Assembly: GCA_012274445.1 (NCBI GenBank)
Contig: JAAROD010000095.1
Coordinates: forward strand, 1,426,001-1,490,000
DNA from: Sclerotiophoma versabilis
Lineage: Eukaryota; Ascomycota; Dothideomycetes; Pleosporales; Didymellaceae
Length of the DNA stretch: 64,000 nucleotides
Direction of reading: 5' to 3'
Positions 31,919-46,477 of the stretch are shown piece after piece. The translations under genes were made by a program, and so were the position numbers. The stretch's first letter is position 1; every line of letters starts with the position of its first letter. The notes beneath the pieces were generated by a model. The model searched no databases and was not told where the DNA came from. It worked only from the letters and a program-made list of their open reading frames with translations.

Positions 31919-34382
31919 GCCAGCGGTTTACGCAATCCGTCGATGGTCGCGGGGAGGCTTCGCAAACAAGGCCTGGGCAGGCAGGCGTATAAGTACGGTC
32001 ACGGCGTATTTCACTTGACCCCTTGGTATTATCAGTCCAGATTGCGCGTATGCACGGTTCGGGGCTCCGAAACCTGAAAGTTGGAGCTGCTTGCGAGCGT
32101 ATTGTGTCCTAGCCTTCCATAAAGTTGGACCCTAGTCAGCTGTTGGTCACTGCTCCAATCAGCATCATTCAGGGTCCAAGACCCCTATCCGATTGTGGCT
32201 ACACTCCGCTTTCGCGAACGCGTACTCGCTTCTTTAACTCGCTGCTGCGTTGCGGGTTCCACCCAAGATCAACTCGGCTCTTGTCTTTACGACCCTGTGC
32301 GAGATTCGTACGCATACTCCGCCCCGTCCTTAGCTCATCTGTCAAACACCACAGGCGCCAGTTCCAGGGTTTCTGCCGTGCCCCAAGGCTTGGCGGATCG
32401 AAAGACCGGGGCCACGGCCTGGATCAAAACGCTCAACACACCTTCTAGAAGCGTACCGCGTGGCTTACTGGAAAGCAGCACCTGGAAGGCGAGGGGCGTG
32501 TCTCCGGCTGTTGGTATTCCATTGGACCGACGGGAAGACGGCGCAAGAAGTAGAATTTTCTGCTGGTGACGTCGTGCAGGGCCATGTGTTGTTGCATCTC
32601 TCTGCAATGCCGCCGAACAGTAGCTCCGGAATCCAATGCCAGACACCCTTCAACGCTAGCACTTCTTTTCGCAATCCCCCCCAGGGTCCTTCGTCGCAGC
32701 CCACCGTGTTGCGACGGATGTTCGCCACCCTTAGCGCGGGATTCTGGGGCGACTTGCGGTCATCGTTGAGTGCAACCGTGCCGTGTTTCGACGCCTCTGG
32801 CTGCGTGGTCCAGCCGCTTTCGAGCTTGGCCCCATGGCGTGCGCTTGAAGAATCCAAAGGTCAGGAGGCTGGTCGTAATAATAATGCGCATCTACAGCAC
32901 AATCTGCCTGCGCACGCTGCTTCGAATACAGTTGCTGTTGCCCTGACGCCCGTACCGCTCCATGTTCGCGCAAAAGCAACGTGGGCGTGACATGTGGGGT
33001 TTTGCGATTCAATTGGTCGCTAGGGAGCTGGTCGATCCTTCTGCCTGTTCGAGTGGAACCCTCCGAGACGTGCAGCGTTGAATACTGCCTAAAACGGCGC
33101 AATCTTCTCCTTTCCCAGCTTTTGTCTTTAGCATCCCTCTGATCTCCTCAGCGCTTTTGCCGACGTCGCTTTTACCGACGTCGCTCGTTTACCGGCTGCG
33201 TGGTCCATGACTGGCTCTAACCAGCTGAGAATGAGTAGCTGTGCTAGCCAAGCGGTCCAATAATCCCGAGTCGATACAGTGTTGCTTTGAGTTCCTATTG
33301 TTCAAGAATGCCTTCCTGCTAGCTCTCCGGTGCGCTTGCAGTCGTTCGCTGCAGTACTCGCATTATATGCAGCAGACAGCTTCGGCCACAGCGTCATTCA
33401 GCCGTTGTTAGCATCTGCTTGCTTCGAATTTTACCGTCGACCCAATCATTCTTACCCTCCGACTTGATGTCGCAGTCTATGCTGTATCAAATTTATCTCG
33501 CGCAACTGCATGTATTGTATTGCAGAGTCTCTCGGTGGATTCCCATCGTCTTACTAGCACACCCAAACGGTGGTGACAATCGTGTTGGAATGCCGATGCC
33601 GTGAAGCATAAAGTTCAGCTCAGCCTTAAAATGTAGAGATCTTATAGTCGGTCGCTATTATTTTGTACTGTACAATGCATGGCAGTACACATGTGAGGGA
33701 AGAGGGACAGAGGAGGTTTTAAACCAGTTGTCGCGACGTTGACGCGTATTATTCATCATCCGGGGGCTCCGCTGGTAGATAACTAAACTTGATCGAGACA
33801 TTCGCTCTTGCTGACACCACAGGTCACGGAATGAAACTCCGAAACTCCTCGAGCAATAGCATTCCAGCGTTTGACAAATTAACTTTTGTGATCGCCGACC
33901 CCAACTAGCTAATGATAGGAAAGCTCCCGCCACTGGGACATCTTCATTGGACCTGTACTGTTTGCATAGGGTAAATCTTACATCACTGACAACGGACGAA
34001 AGCTCCGACACCCCTTGCAGCAGCTTGAAAGCGCTCAGACTGCCATAGCTATCATCCAAGATCATCGCTGCAAGTCATTGTCGCTAGAGCGGTCACACAA
34101 AACTGTCATAACGGTCAAACACGTTCTGAAGATCTGCTAAGATTACTATATACCTTTCCGAAACCATCCACACGCATGTGATACGCATCAGAAGACACAG
34201 GCCTGCACTCCTAGTCTCCCTCTGCCTCATTGGCATACTGGCCACAAAACGGTCAACGCCAACCAACCCCTCGCCATTTTATGCTCATACAAAAGCGCGC
34301 CTGCAATGCATGTCGAAGGCCATAAATATGTAAAGTAGCGTGAAATGAGATTGATACAGTCTGAATGAAACGATGTTCTGCT
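31919..34382. other. 2.5-kb intergenic region
   Basis: Between the desaturase promoter and the 3' end of the HECT ligase gene. Overlapping GC-rich frames around 32125-33102 on both strands show no recognisable protein and are not called. A short tandem repeat lies at 33152-33181. Confidence 0.5.
33152..33181. repeat. 15-bp tandem duplication
   Basis: CGCTTTTGCCGACGT is followed directly by CGCTTTTACCGACGT (one mismatch), then a partial third copy CGCT. It contains the GACGTC palindrome twice. Confidence 0.6.
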
Positions 34383-37300
34383 TTAGGCAAAACCAAAGTA
34401 CTCGCCACCAGCGGTCATGGCTGTGTACAGAGCCTTGCGGAGATCCTCGTAGGACTCGTATTCAGGAAGGTCAAGCTCTGTAGTGATGTTAGTGATGGTT
34501 CCAAAAAGCTGCAGTTACGTGGACTTACGGTTGAAGCAAGTGTGGCTGGATGGCAAGCGGTCCTTGCTGCCATAGTCGCGGTGGATGTTGAACTTCGAGA
34601 AGCCATTCATACCCTCGAGTTCCTTGAAGCCGTTCAAAGGCACCTTACTTGTACCTGTGACAAATTGAAGCAGCTTAGCTTGCTCTTCCTTCTCGAAGGT
34701 GCGTACAGCGCGCCAGAACCACTGGATCTGTGGCGAAGCAGCGGTGTAGTTATGGTATTCGGTGTTGTTTTTCCAATCGTCAACGTTGATGTCGGGAAGA
34801 CCAGAGATGAGCAGCTCGAGCTCCTGCTCGCTGAAGATAGACACCAACTCGGCCGGCACAATATCGTGGAAACCCCGAAGGAATTCCTTGAGCTGCTCTT
34901 CTACAGCGCCAGTGAGGCGATATTCTGTAATGAGGCGAATGTATTCGTGCTTGTTGTCTTCGGTGACTGGAATATTGCGACCGTTCTCTATAAGATCGAC
35001 GGTCTGCATCTCACCAAAGGCTTCGACCTCGGTCGAGAAGGTTTCAGTGATAATGTCTGTGATGTCGTTATGCAACATCCATTCCAACGACTTGTAGTAC
35101 TCAAGGTCCAAGGTCTCCATGTCCTTGAGATTGACCTGCTTGCTCATGATCTGCTTGTAGACAGCACGACTGAAGTGGCAGTCCAGAACACGACCCTCAT
35201 AGAGTGCTTTACCAATGATACGTCCAATAAACTTGAAGAACATTAAATGCTCCGGATTGATAGAACTGAGCCTGTTTGGATGGAAAGTTGTTCGATCGGA
35301 CGCGACAGGAACGAAGAGTGCGTAGTCGGCGTTGAACATCTGGCGCGCAATGACCTGGAACCATTCACGGGTCACACCACCAGCATCAACACCCTCCTCG
35401 CCATGAAAGCGGATGCTGAGCTTGCCGTATTTCATCTCTTCTGCACTCTTGAAGTACAAAGATTTGAAGGAGTCCAGGAACACTTGGTCTCGACGCACCG
35501 AGAGCTGGAGCGGCGGGTGTGGCTGACGGTCGCTTCCACGCGAGTGGAGCTTACGGTTGAAGTAGTTGCGCTTGTTGTCAAATTCCAGTACCTTCGAATT
35601 CTTGACCAACAACGAGAAAGTACCGCTCATCAGCTTCGGATTCTGGCGAACAAGATCATTCAGAATCTTTCGGTGCTCTTCTGTAAAGTTGAAGAACAGG
35701 TTCTCCATCTTGTTCTCTGGAGGTGGGCTGGAAAGTGCAAATTCTTTTGGCAACATCTTTGACAGCGGAAGTTCCTTCAGAGTAGTGTTCTTGCAAACAA
35801 CCATAAGTGACTCAATAAGAGGCAGGAGCGTGGTGGCAATGTTGAGCATGTTGCCGCGTTCGCGAATTACGGTCAGACAATCGCTGAGCTTGGTCCATAG
35901 CGGCGCAAATGCTGCATCCTCATATAGAGTCAACAATATGTCTTCCTTCTGCTTGGGCTCGAGGGCCTCCGCGCTGACTTCAGGCTTGTCTTTGTTGTCG
36001 CGTGAGGGGTCAAACAGGTAGTCAAGCGCAGTCAAAGCTCGCAAGAGCTTCGTCTGATCAGAGGTCGCAGGCGAGAACTTAGCCAGGGCGATGCCCTGGA
36101 CGTCCGTATGCGACTCTGCCTTGGAGACCTGGGCAGTCAAACTGGCAAGGTCGTCGAGGATGTTCCTTGCCAAATCCTTTGCAATGCCGAGAAGCTCCTG
36201 ACCGAAAATCTCTTTTGCGCCTGGGATGGGTGAAAGGTTGCTGATCACGGATAAGGTCTCCTGGAACACCTTGCTGTTGCATTCGCGAGCTGCAAGAATC
36301 TTCGCAACCAGACGTAGATTGTTCTCGGGGATGTCTGGCGGCGTAATCGTCCTGTGCTTTTTGCCCTTCTCTTCTTCGGGCTTAGCCACTTCCGTCTTGG
36401 TCGAGGTGTCTTCACCCTCTTTGTTCGCAGTGGTAGGCGCAGTCGTATCGGTGGCAGCTGCCATGTCAGTATTTTGACTTGCTTGCTGGTTTGCAGGGGT
36501 CTGTTCAGACCCAGCTGCCGGGGCTTCAGAACTCGGGCCTGCTGCATTAGCTTCAGCTGTCTTCTTAGCCTCTTCAGCGGCCTTCTCCTTGTCTTTCTTG
36601 ATCTGTTGTAGAGGATAGGTGATGATACGAAGCAGGCCCGTGAGCTGCTCCATGATTGAAGAGCTTTCCACAATGAGTTTTCGGTCCAGAAGTGTCAAAA
36701 GTGCATTGACAGGATATCGCGTTGATTTGGTATCCTTGCCCTTGCCCTTGCGATTGCCACGATTCTTGAAACCAACGCCAGTCTCATGTTCAGTCAAGAA
36801 GAACTGCCAGACAGCAGGGTTTTTTTCAGTCAATTGTGCGAGAGTGTTGAGACACTGTTGGACGACCATCAGTGGTGACACGTCAGAATTGATCGACAAA
36901 GCTCCGTTCTTTCGCGAGATTTTCGGGGTCTTGTCTGCAGGCTGCTGCGGCTGCTTTGCGCGAAGTGAGAGCTGGGCGAAGCTACGCTCAACAGCATTGA
37001 CGTCGGCGCTGCCATCTTGGAGAATGGAGAGCAAGATGCTGATGACTTCAGCACGGTTTTGTCGGTTCTCGCAGACATATCGCAAGATCGAACTGAGACT
37101 GGACTTGGCACTACCCTGTTGAGGAATAAACATCAGTCTCAGCAAAGTTGCAATACCCGCTTTGTCGAGCATCTGAACACATGGACGAGCCTTCTTCTTC
37201 TGTGTCGGGTCATCTGGCTGGCCTCGACGTCCGCCACGCTGGTAGCCGAATTCGAATTGGTTCAGGCGACGATCGCCGCCATATGCGCGAGCTTCTGCCG

Positions 37301-40300
37301 AGATCTCAGGTGGCAGTTGGCGCAAGGTATCCTCGTCTGTATCCATGAGGACGGCAGCACGTAGAGCAGGGTCCAGGGTCGCAAAAAAGCTAGCAGCATC
37401 AATCTCTTCCGCTTGAACTGCCGGAACACCGGCGTTAGTAGCATTACGGCGGCGGTTTTCCTCTCGTTCACGTCTTCGTCGATCGGCCGCTTCTTGCTGG
37501 AGGAGCTCAGCACGCATCTCTGGAGGGAGTGCAGCCAAGAACTCTTCGTCAAGCTCAGTAGGTTCTTCCTGAGCGGCATTGTTGGTTTGCCCGGCTTGGC
37601 CAGAAGACTGTTGTTGCTGGACTTGCTGCTCTTGACGTGCCCGTTGTGCTTGCTGCTGGCGTTGCTCTTGGCGTCGCTCAGCAACTTGTTGCAGCAGTAC
37701 TTCTTCGCGAAGCTCCTCCGGCAGTGCATCAAGGTATTCGAGGTCGATGCCCAACTCGGTAATATCGTACTCACGGCCCCTCAATGTGGTGGTGATGCGC
37801 TGGATGGGTTGTGCGGGTGCTTCTGGCTCTGCCTGACCTGCTTCAACACCCTCCATAGAGGCGCCTCCAGTTGTCGTAGCAGGCTGCTCAGTAGCAGCCC
37901 CCTCTGACGCCGCAGTCTCCGCCGCGCGACTGGCCGCCTCAGCAGCTTCAGCAGCCTCACGTTCTTGTCGCTCCTTCTCCTCCTTCTCTCGAGCTTCGCG
38001 CTCCTCGCGCTCCTTCTGTTCTCTACGCTCCTGCTCTTCCTTGGCCTTGCGGGCAGCCTCAGCTTTCCGCTCTTCTTCTCGCTTTTTAGCTGCCTCCATG
38101 GCAGGAGGCACCATGAGCTTCAAGATCGAGTTGACGACGCGTTGGCTCTTCTCGATCGCAGCTGGCCCGTAAAGTATCCTAGCTTCTTCTTGCCAGCGTT
38201 GACTTGTGTAAGCCTTCGAGAATGCAACTGCTGAGTGAGGGTCTTCGCGAGCGGAGCGGGACATGTTGCCAGGCCTAGGAGGGACCATATTGCGATGGAA
38301 ACCAATATCGAATGGCGGAGGGATGCCGATTGGAAGGTTGTTGAAGGACAAGTGGATAGCGCCACCGTGCTGTTGCAGCTGCGGTGCGTTGCCTTGGCTC
38401 ATGGCATTAAGCAGGTTGCTAATGAAAGAGACAGGGCTATCAGCATTGCCTGCGCGAGGGCCACGCCCTTCTATGGCGTGGACCCAATCGCTCTCGCCCC
38501 GACCAGCAGGGCCCTCGCGGCCATGTGATCGACTGCCACGTTGTAGCAGAGGATTGACACCATCGTCTGTTGCCCGAGGACCCGCACCTGGACGGTGCGA
38601 ACGGTATGCAGGAACTAGAATGCGGTCGCCAGGTCCGGCAGGGAACATCCAAGGACTCAGTCGGTGAGTGTGGCGTGAGGTTGGAGCGATAGGCTCATCC
38701 CAACCAGCACCTCCCCAGCCAAGCTCAGGCATGCCCTCTTCATCGTCTTCCATTCCGGGGTCATAGTGAATGTCATCTTCATCATACTCCTCTTCCTCTT
38801 CTTCTTCACCTAACCAAGTCAGCCTGGAGTGTAACGGGTTAGAAATGGAATACACACCATCTTCGCCCATTTCATCACCCAAGAAATCTTCAATGTCACC
38901 ACCCTGGCGCATCTGTTCGAGGAGCTGGGGTGGATCGAGGATGAAGCCGCTGAGAGGGTTCGTAGGCATGTTGCCCCCATCCATACCAGGAGGGAAGTCA
39001 TCGCCCTCATCGCTCCAGTCCTCTTGGTCGTCAGCGAGGCTGCCGCCATCGTCATCACCGGTAACCTCTTCCAGCTCCTCAACTAACTCATCCATCGCAT
39101 TCATTGCATCTTCAGCGCTCATCTCTTCCCCATCATCGTCATCATCGTCCATGTCATCATCGTCTTCATCATCCTCGTCGTCCTCTTCCGAGTCATCGTC
39201 AGTTCCGGATTCCATCCCCTCGTGACCATCATCAAGCTCGATTTCAACGTCGACATCACCAGGCAGGCCTTCAATGGGACCCATGTCGTCAATGTCCATG
39301 TCCAGCATTTCTTCATCTTCTTCGGAAACGACGTCATCGTCACCTAGTTCTCCGCCTTCTTCATACTCCATGTCGTCGGCGTATGGATCGTCGTACATCA
39401 TTTCTTCATCATCCTCATCCTCTTCATCATCAGATTCGTAATCATCGTGAGGTTCGAACAGTCCAAGTGTAGAGTTGCGGAAGAGATCAGGCGTTTCCTC
39501 GCGTGCGTTATCAACAAGATCATCATCAGATGCTGTCGAGATTTCGGACTCGTCGGCGGAATCAGGTGCTGAAGAGTCGTCATAATGGGTACTGAGGTCC
39601 ATCGCGACATAGCACAGCCACTTGAGCGGCTTCAGGATGTACTTAACGACTCGTTTGGCGTTCGGAAAGTTGAGGTCGATATCTGAGATGGCTGTCGTCA
39701 AGATGGTGATAAAGTTCTTCTCATACATAATTTTTGCCATTTGTTTGAGGTTCGGCGTAAGATCAGCGTTTGAGGTAAGCATCTCACCATTAGCTCGCTG
39801 CGACACCATTCTCGAGAAAATATCGGCAATGCCCAATAGCCGGGAGTACTTCATATCAAGTGCTTCATCAGAAGAGCTAGCATCCTTGAACGCCTTCAGG
39901 GCATGCTCAAGGACGAACTTGCGCACGAAGAGGAGGTCCTGTTCAGTTTCGGCATAGGGAGACATTTGGCTGGCTTCTGCCTTGGGCAGAGCATTCTCTC
40001 CCGTCTTATTGCAAAGAGAGACAATAAGATCGATGGCACAGTTTGACGTTGCGAGCTTCTTCTTGAAAGTAAGATCGCCCTCATGGTTCAGGGTACCGAT
40101 GGGGACCAAAATGTTGAGAAGGTAGTTCAACACGCCAGAACGAGGCTTCGAGGGTGTCATGGTGTATGGATCAGCCTTGCGCGAGAAGTTGATGAACTCG
40201 ATCTTAGTGCGGTTATAGCTCTGCAGGAGTTCCGCAAGACACCTGAGGATGAAGCAGCGGTAGATGTAGATCGGATGAGCATCGGCCTTGAATGTGGGCT

Positions 40301-43300
40301 TCTCGGACTTGCTCGGTTCTAGAACTGGGGTTGAAGGTGTGGACGCTCCTTCTGGGGTGGGCTGGACCTCACTGATAGGCTCCGGAGCCTCTGCGGTCTC
40401 TGATGTAGACTCGGTGGGCTTTGCGGGCTCGGCTTTGTCCTCAATCTCCTTGTATGCAAGCAACTCGCAAAGCAAGTAGTGGATAACGCCATCAGGGTTC
40501 TCAACAACTGGAAGCTTCAAGTCTGTGGTCTTCGTGCGCTCCAAGATAGGTTTTTGAGGTGGAAGCTCGCTTGACTCTTTTGGCTTGTCTGCCTCAGGCA
40601 TGGTGTCTGAAGGCCCAGCGTTAGCGTTATGATCTGTGGCAAGAGTGTCCTCCCGTTTGAGCACCAAACTCTGAGGTTGCTGATTAGGGTCGAAGCGCGC
40701 CAACTGTAGCTTCTCATTGGTGATCTCGACGAAGATCTCGGGTGCACGGATAGCAAGAGCATACATCTGACGAGTGTAGCCGGTCGTGTCAGTCTGCCGA
40801 CGATCGCGCGACTCGAACATTTGCTGAATCTCGGTACGCATAAGCTGTTTGATCATGGCGTCGTCCTCAATCATGTGACGAAGTACAATCATGAAAGCGC
40901 TCCGTAGGCCTTCATTGGTCACACCGGCAAGCTGCTTGATCATGAGAAAGATGCGCTGAATGTTGCGCTTCTCTGCCAAACGTGAGGCGATTTTGCGTGT
41001 GCGAGTGAGCATAACCAGAACGCGTGTAACTGACAAAGCCAAGGACTCGTCCTTGCCGATGCGGGGAAGAACGTCCATGATTGCTTGGAACAAGAGATCT
41101 TTCTCTTCGGTGCTTACAATTGGCTCAGGTAGGTCATCGACAGAGGTCTCTTGCTGTGAATCACTGGTTGGAGGCGTCCACTGAATTTGACGGGGAAGCT
41201 GGTCTTCAGCCAAAAGACGCTCAACGATGAGAAGCACTTGTCCGATCCAAGGTGAGGATTCCTCGGGGGTCTGATCGGGGAAGATCTTAATGAAGCCAAG
41301 CAATGTAGCGAAGTTATCCTTCAACTCCTCTACAATGACTTCGTAGAAATCCTTCTCCTGCAAGACCAACGCGAGCAAGTGCGCAGAAGCCGCAATTTTC
41401 TTGCCTTGCGAACGGAAGTCATCCTCGCTCTGGTACGAGATTAAAGATTGAACCAACGTCACACCAATTTCTGAGCGCATAGCTGCTGGATCAGACGCCT
41501 TTGCAACAGCTGCAGTGATTAGATCTGCCAACTCGAAGGTGACGCCATCGTGAGAGTTAAGGATATCAAGAGAACGATCGACCAGGTTCTGACGGAGTTT
41601 GGCACGCTCCTTATCAAGATCATCCAACGCGACAGGCTCAGCTTTGTTGCCAACAGCCATTCGCTTCTGGTACGCTAGGGCGTCGTGGGGTGCAACAAAG
41701 GGCTGCGCCGGCTGGCTCTCGGGCACCGGTGTGCTGGAAGAGGCATCTTGCATTTCTTGAGAAGTGTTCGTGGCAATGTCCTCCATCTGAACAGACCTAG
41801 CATCGGGTGCTTCTGAGACGCTTTCATCGTTAGTGTCGTCGCCTGTGGAAATGCTGCCACTATCGGTATGTTCAGGTACTACAACCTCAGCTCGGCTGGG
41901 AGACGCGGATGGTGGGCCACGAGCCTCGATCTCGTACTGTGGGATCGGATTTCTCGACGACTGTCCACGAGTCTGATTCTGACAGTAGTCATGCGCCAAG
42001 TTATAATTGTCACAGCAGCGATAAAGTGCCTCTTCAGCCAGACTCTCATCAAAGCCTGCCTCCTTCAAACGTATCATATGCTCGCCACTACGAGGCGCCC
42101 ATGGCTTGATGATAGGTTTGTTCCGCTTGGGGATCTTGTCCACGCTCTTAGACGCACCATGTTCACCATCGCACTCAAGAACGGATCTCAGAATGTTGAT
42201 AGAAGTCTTCACTATCGAGGTGGTGGCCTTGTCGATGAGATCCGAGTTCCAGATCTTTTTGACAGGCTTGATGGCAGCATAACGTAGCTCTACCAAGAAC
42301 TGCGCTGCAGAGAAGTAGTCTGCCCGACTGTGATCACGATCCGGTCGGGTCGTCATTGACGACGTCTGTGGTGACTCACTTATAATCTTGTTGTTGGTGA
42401 TCTGTGCGTAGAAAGCCAGCATGATCTTGATTCCGCCAAGTGACAAGTGCAAAAGTCGTTTACTCTCGCTCGCATCGTTGCCCTCCTTGCGAGAAGCTTC
42501 AGAAGCAGACTCATAAAACTTGTTGAGGACATCTGCGAGGACTTCAAAGCCGCCTAGGTTCCTGAACGAGACTAGTAGTAGGGTCAATGCTTGGGTCTTA
42601 TCCATGTGCGGGTCGATCATGAGTTGCGACAGAGATGTCAAGGTAACGATCAAGTACGCATATCGATCTTCCAGTGATCCCGATTCTTTAGGTGCCTCGA
42701 ATTGGAGCTGATCAATGACGGCTTGCGCGAGTTGATCTGAGACAATCGTAGCACATTGCTTCTGGTAGGTTTCGAGGCTTCGCCTAGATAACAGAAGCCT
42801 ACCAAGAGATTGGAAGAACGGGGCGATCTCCAGCGGTATCCGGCTAAGAAGCGAGCGGAGGGTCTGTGTGTTCTTGAACTGGGCGCTGTTCTGGCTCGGA
42901 ACAGGAGTCGTAGATGCTGTGTCTTGAAAGGGCGTTACATCCTCACTTGTGGCTCCTTCGGTTGGGTCTGATGTCCGGTTGCTGCTTCCCATGCCAAATA
43001 TGTGATCAGCTTCAGCAACACCGAATCCGGGGCTGATGATGCGAGTCTCCTTGTCCCAGGCTGTGGGCATGTTTCTCTGAAGGAGAATTTCTTCCCATAC
43101 ACAGCTTCGGTGCAGCTTGCCGAGACTGTCAACGAGGCGCGCGTACATGTCAGCTAGATTAACTTGAGCTGAGACGATGTGCTGAGAACGAGGACTGAAC
43201 ATCTGACTTTGGAAGGTTAGGGTCATCGCCGACACCAATGTATGCGCGGAGACCAGGGCTTTGACGTAGGTCGTTCCATTCTTCACTGCCTCGTTGTCTT

Positions 43301-46300
43301 GGTTGGCGTTGCTAGTGAAGGGAGCGAAAAATGCCTTCCCGCCAGAGTGGCTTAAGAGAGGCTCCAGCTGTTCCAATGAACGCTGAGCCCGCTTAATCAA
43401 CGAAGGTACAGTGATGTGGGGCTTTTGTTCAACAAGCACTTGAACAACACGGCCAAATTCCTCGCTCATGCTACGAGACTCCTTTACTTTCGGGTCGAGG
43501 CAGGCAAGATTTGAGATGTCCAGAATGGACTCCACACCATCCACTTCAATGAAAGCAGCGCACATAGCGTGATTGGAGAAGAAGCCACTCAGAAAGCGAC
43601 ACAGCACTCGGATATACTGGCTAGTCGTTGGGCCTTGGGCACTGTCTTCCGTGTCGACAATCTCATCAATCGACACTGCTTCCGGCGAGGATTGAGCCGT
43701 TGCCTGCTTGTCAGCATCTTGCATCTCAATATCTGTATTACCAGAGGTAGACTGCTCTGTTCGGCTGCTCACAGATTGCGAACCCACTAGTGCTTGACGA
43801 CCACCAGCGACGAAGAGTCTGCCGTCCGAGTCTTCAGTCCACAGCTTGGCACCGGCGCCTTCCTTCTCTGCTTTGTCGGCGCAAAGTTGTACAACACGAG
43901 CAATCAGCTCGCTCAAACACGAGAGGACGCGCGCTTTCAAAGGTGGGTGATGGCGAACCAATTCATCGAACGTATTACCGATCATGGTAGGCATCTCTGT
44001 GTCGGCATCAAGAGCTTTGACGTGGGCTGGGCTCTCGAAAATCTCGAAGAAACGAGGAAGAGCCTTTGAGGACTGGAATAATTTCATACCAGCCTCAGCC
44101 AAGCAGATGGCTCCAAAAGCGGGGGGCAGAGTTGAGATAGCTTCAGCTACAGGAAGAATGCCCGTAGCCAGGGGCTGCCCAGGCTCTCGCGGCGTGTAAC
44201 TCTGCTGTGGTCGGGGATTGGTGGCATCTGTAAGGCTGGCGATGGCCGCAGCCGTTGCTTCTGAAGCTGGCTCACCAGCTACTGTTTCTAAGAAGGCATC
44301 ACTCAGACCGGCTTCAGCAATGACCTGATAGCTGGTCGGCTCGTTATGAATAAAGCTCGTGAGAACATTGACGGCCATACTCCATACGGTCGAACCGAAG
44401 GTGCTCGCATTTGAAAGTACAGTGCGGAGAGCAGTCAGAAGTTGCGAGGAGTCAATGAGTTGTCGCATAAGACGATCGAAATTGCCACCTGTGTGTGACA
44501 TCATGTGGTTCAAGAACTTGAAGAGCCACCTGAGTGTCTGCTGATGGTAGAAAGGAATCTGGTAGTCGGTGAGTTGAGTCTTGTACTCTTTGGGCATGCC
44601 TTTGTTCTCCTCGGCGAGCTTCTTCGACGTATCGACTTCGTATTGCATAAGATCGGCGATGATCTCCAAGCCTTTCGCACTGACAAGAGCTGCGAATGCA
44701 TGCTGCAAGTTGTACACAAACGTATCCAGGAAATTGAGGATCTTGGGGTGGTTGCGCTCTGCCTTGTTCGTTCGCAGCTTCAGAACCTCGACCAATATCT
44801 CAAGCAGGCCAGCAGAAACCATACCTTCTCCTGTTCGGGACTGGGATTGTGGGATGGTGTTGAGTAGGGAGAACACTGCGTCGCGCCATTCGTCTTCCTC
44901 AAAGTCAACTTGAGCGCCGTCTTCATCACCAAGGCCAGCAACAAGCTTGCGGACGATGTAGAACAACACACCGTGATTTACGTTGACACTGAGCGCAGTA
45001 CAAACATCAGCTGACTTGGTTTTGTGCTTGGCCAATGCTTCCAGCGCGTTAAAAGTGAAGGTCTGAAGCTCTCTTGATATACCAGTCATGCCATCGCCAG
45101 GTGGTTGCACCAGCTCAGAAAGCTGGAAAGCTAATTGCAGTCGCCGTGGCTCATCCGCATCTTGTTGGCCTAGACGTGTATGGAACTCCTTCTCGCCGTG
45201 CACGAAGCCCATATTGGCAACTGCGAGCAAACGGACAGCGACCGCGTCGTCCCGTCCAGTAGTCCCGCTGCTAAGCATCTTCGCCGTGCGAAGTTTGTGG
45301 AGCAATTCATAATGCACGCTCGTGGGTAGCTCTGCAAGTCCCTGCTTGAGCAAATCGTGGATGTCGGCCTTCGCAACCTTGTCGGCGGACAGCTCAAATG
45401 TCTTTGGTCCGTTCGGTCGGCTGCCCGGTTCTCCCGGAGTAAAGGCTGGCGTGCTTGGCGATTCTGCGCTGGATGAAGTTGGTGCAGCCTGAGGCGTCCG
45501 TGGTGTTTGATTGCGCATGTTTGACGTTCGACGGACAGGTGTGGGTGTGCTGGGTGCATCTGTGCTAGGTGCTGCAGGTTTACTGTTGCTCTCTTCATGC
45601 GTTGCAGTTGGCTCATAGTAAGAGATGTGAACTCCCCCGAATTCTTGCTTCAGCGTGGTTTCGGGTAGCTTGTACAGCCCGGTCAGATCAGCCGGGTTGA
45701 ACCTGTCTGCATCACTGCGTCGGTCGCCAGAGGCCTTTTCCTTTCCTTTGCCAGTCGGTGTGCCAAAGAGTGGCGCGGCTGCTGTGGGACCCTTCGAGAA
45801 AGGTGCAGATAGCTTCTGGATCTTGTCAAGGCCGATGTTGTAGTGGCTCGAGAGCAGTGAAGGGTGTAGTGTGGCCGGTGCCAAACGTAAGCGTGCGGCT
45901 TGATAACGCTGCGATAACCTGTGACCGAGGCGCAAGGTTGCCTTCAGAAGAGATGCGGAGGTAGTGTTCAGAAGCTTGTCCAAACGTTCGCTGCTTGAGT
46001 ATAGGCTGCGGTTGCCACAGTTCTCCAAAAGCATTCGTGTAAAACTCAGAAGCTGCTCGATCAGCTCACGATCGCCATCCTGTGATACGTGCAGGGTATC
46101 CAGGACAGCATCAGTGGTGCTCGATTCAGCGCTTGTATTCCTCTCCTCTGCATCGCCCTTTAGCAGTAACCGCCGCTGGAAGGGCTGTGTCTGCGGCCCA
46201 TCCACCAGCCCATACTCCTGGTTGAACAGTTCCAGTATGCGATCGAAGCGGTTCAGCACGGGAATCCAATGGTAGGCATCTCCTCGAGGAAATGGCCACT

Positions 46301-46477
46301 GCTTTGGGAACGAAGCTAGGTGGGCGGGCAGCTGGTAGAGCGGTATCGACTCGGTAGCTCGTACAAAGTCTGCTATCATCGGCGACTACATGTGTCAACG
46401 AAGCTCAATAGCACAAGGATTATGTTGCCTACCAGAGTGGATTCATGCCGCGATGTAGCCTGCTTCTTGATCTTCAT
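34383..46477 (-). CDS. TOM1: Giant HECT-domain E3 ubiquitin ligase (Tom1/HUWE1 type)
   Basis: E3 ligase that accepts ubiquitin from an E2 on a cysteine and transfers it to substrates; yeast Tom1 acts in histone, ribosomal-protein and mRNA-export control. Three exons: 46477-46433 (15 codons, MKIKKQATSRHESTL), 46385-34529 (11,857 bp) and 34477-34383. Introns are 47 and 51 bp and the product is 3,998 residues. The N-terminus (WPFPRGDAYHWIPVLNRFD) begins the armadillo-like DUF908/DUF913 region. A UBA-like segment lies near residues 1440-1480. A long Asp/Glu tract spans about 2320-2560, and a charged coiled coil of Glu/Lys/Arg near 2780-2830. The HECT domain covers roughly 3640-3998, with catalytic Cys3965 in SHTCFN. 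The last intron splits the Gln codon two residues after this Cys, and exon 3 supplies the remaining HECT tail ending FGFA. Confidence 0.95.

Noticed and set aside
32125..33102. Overlapping GC-rich frames on both strands in the 31.9-34.4 kb gap
   Set aside because: No signal peptide, domain, splice support or conserved pattern; overlapping open frames on both strands reflect base composition.
34365..46275. Many plus-strand reading frames of 60-290 codons opposite the HECT ligase gene
   Set aside because: They are antisense shadows of a strongly supported coding sequence, with Leu/Ser/Arg-rich compositions and no recognisable domains.
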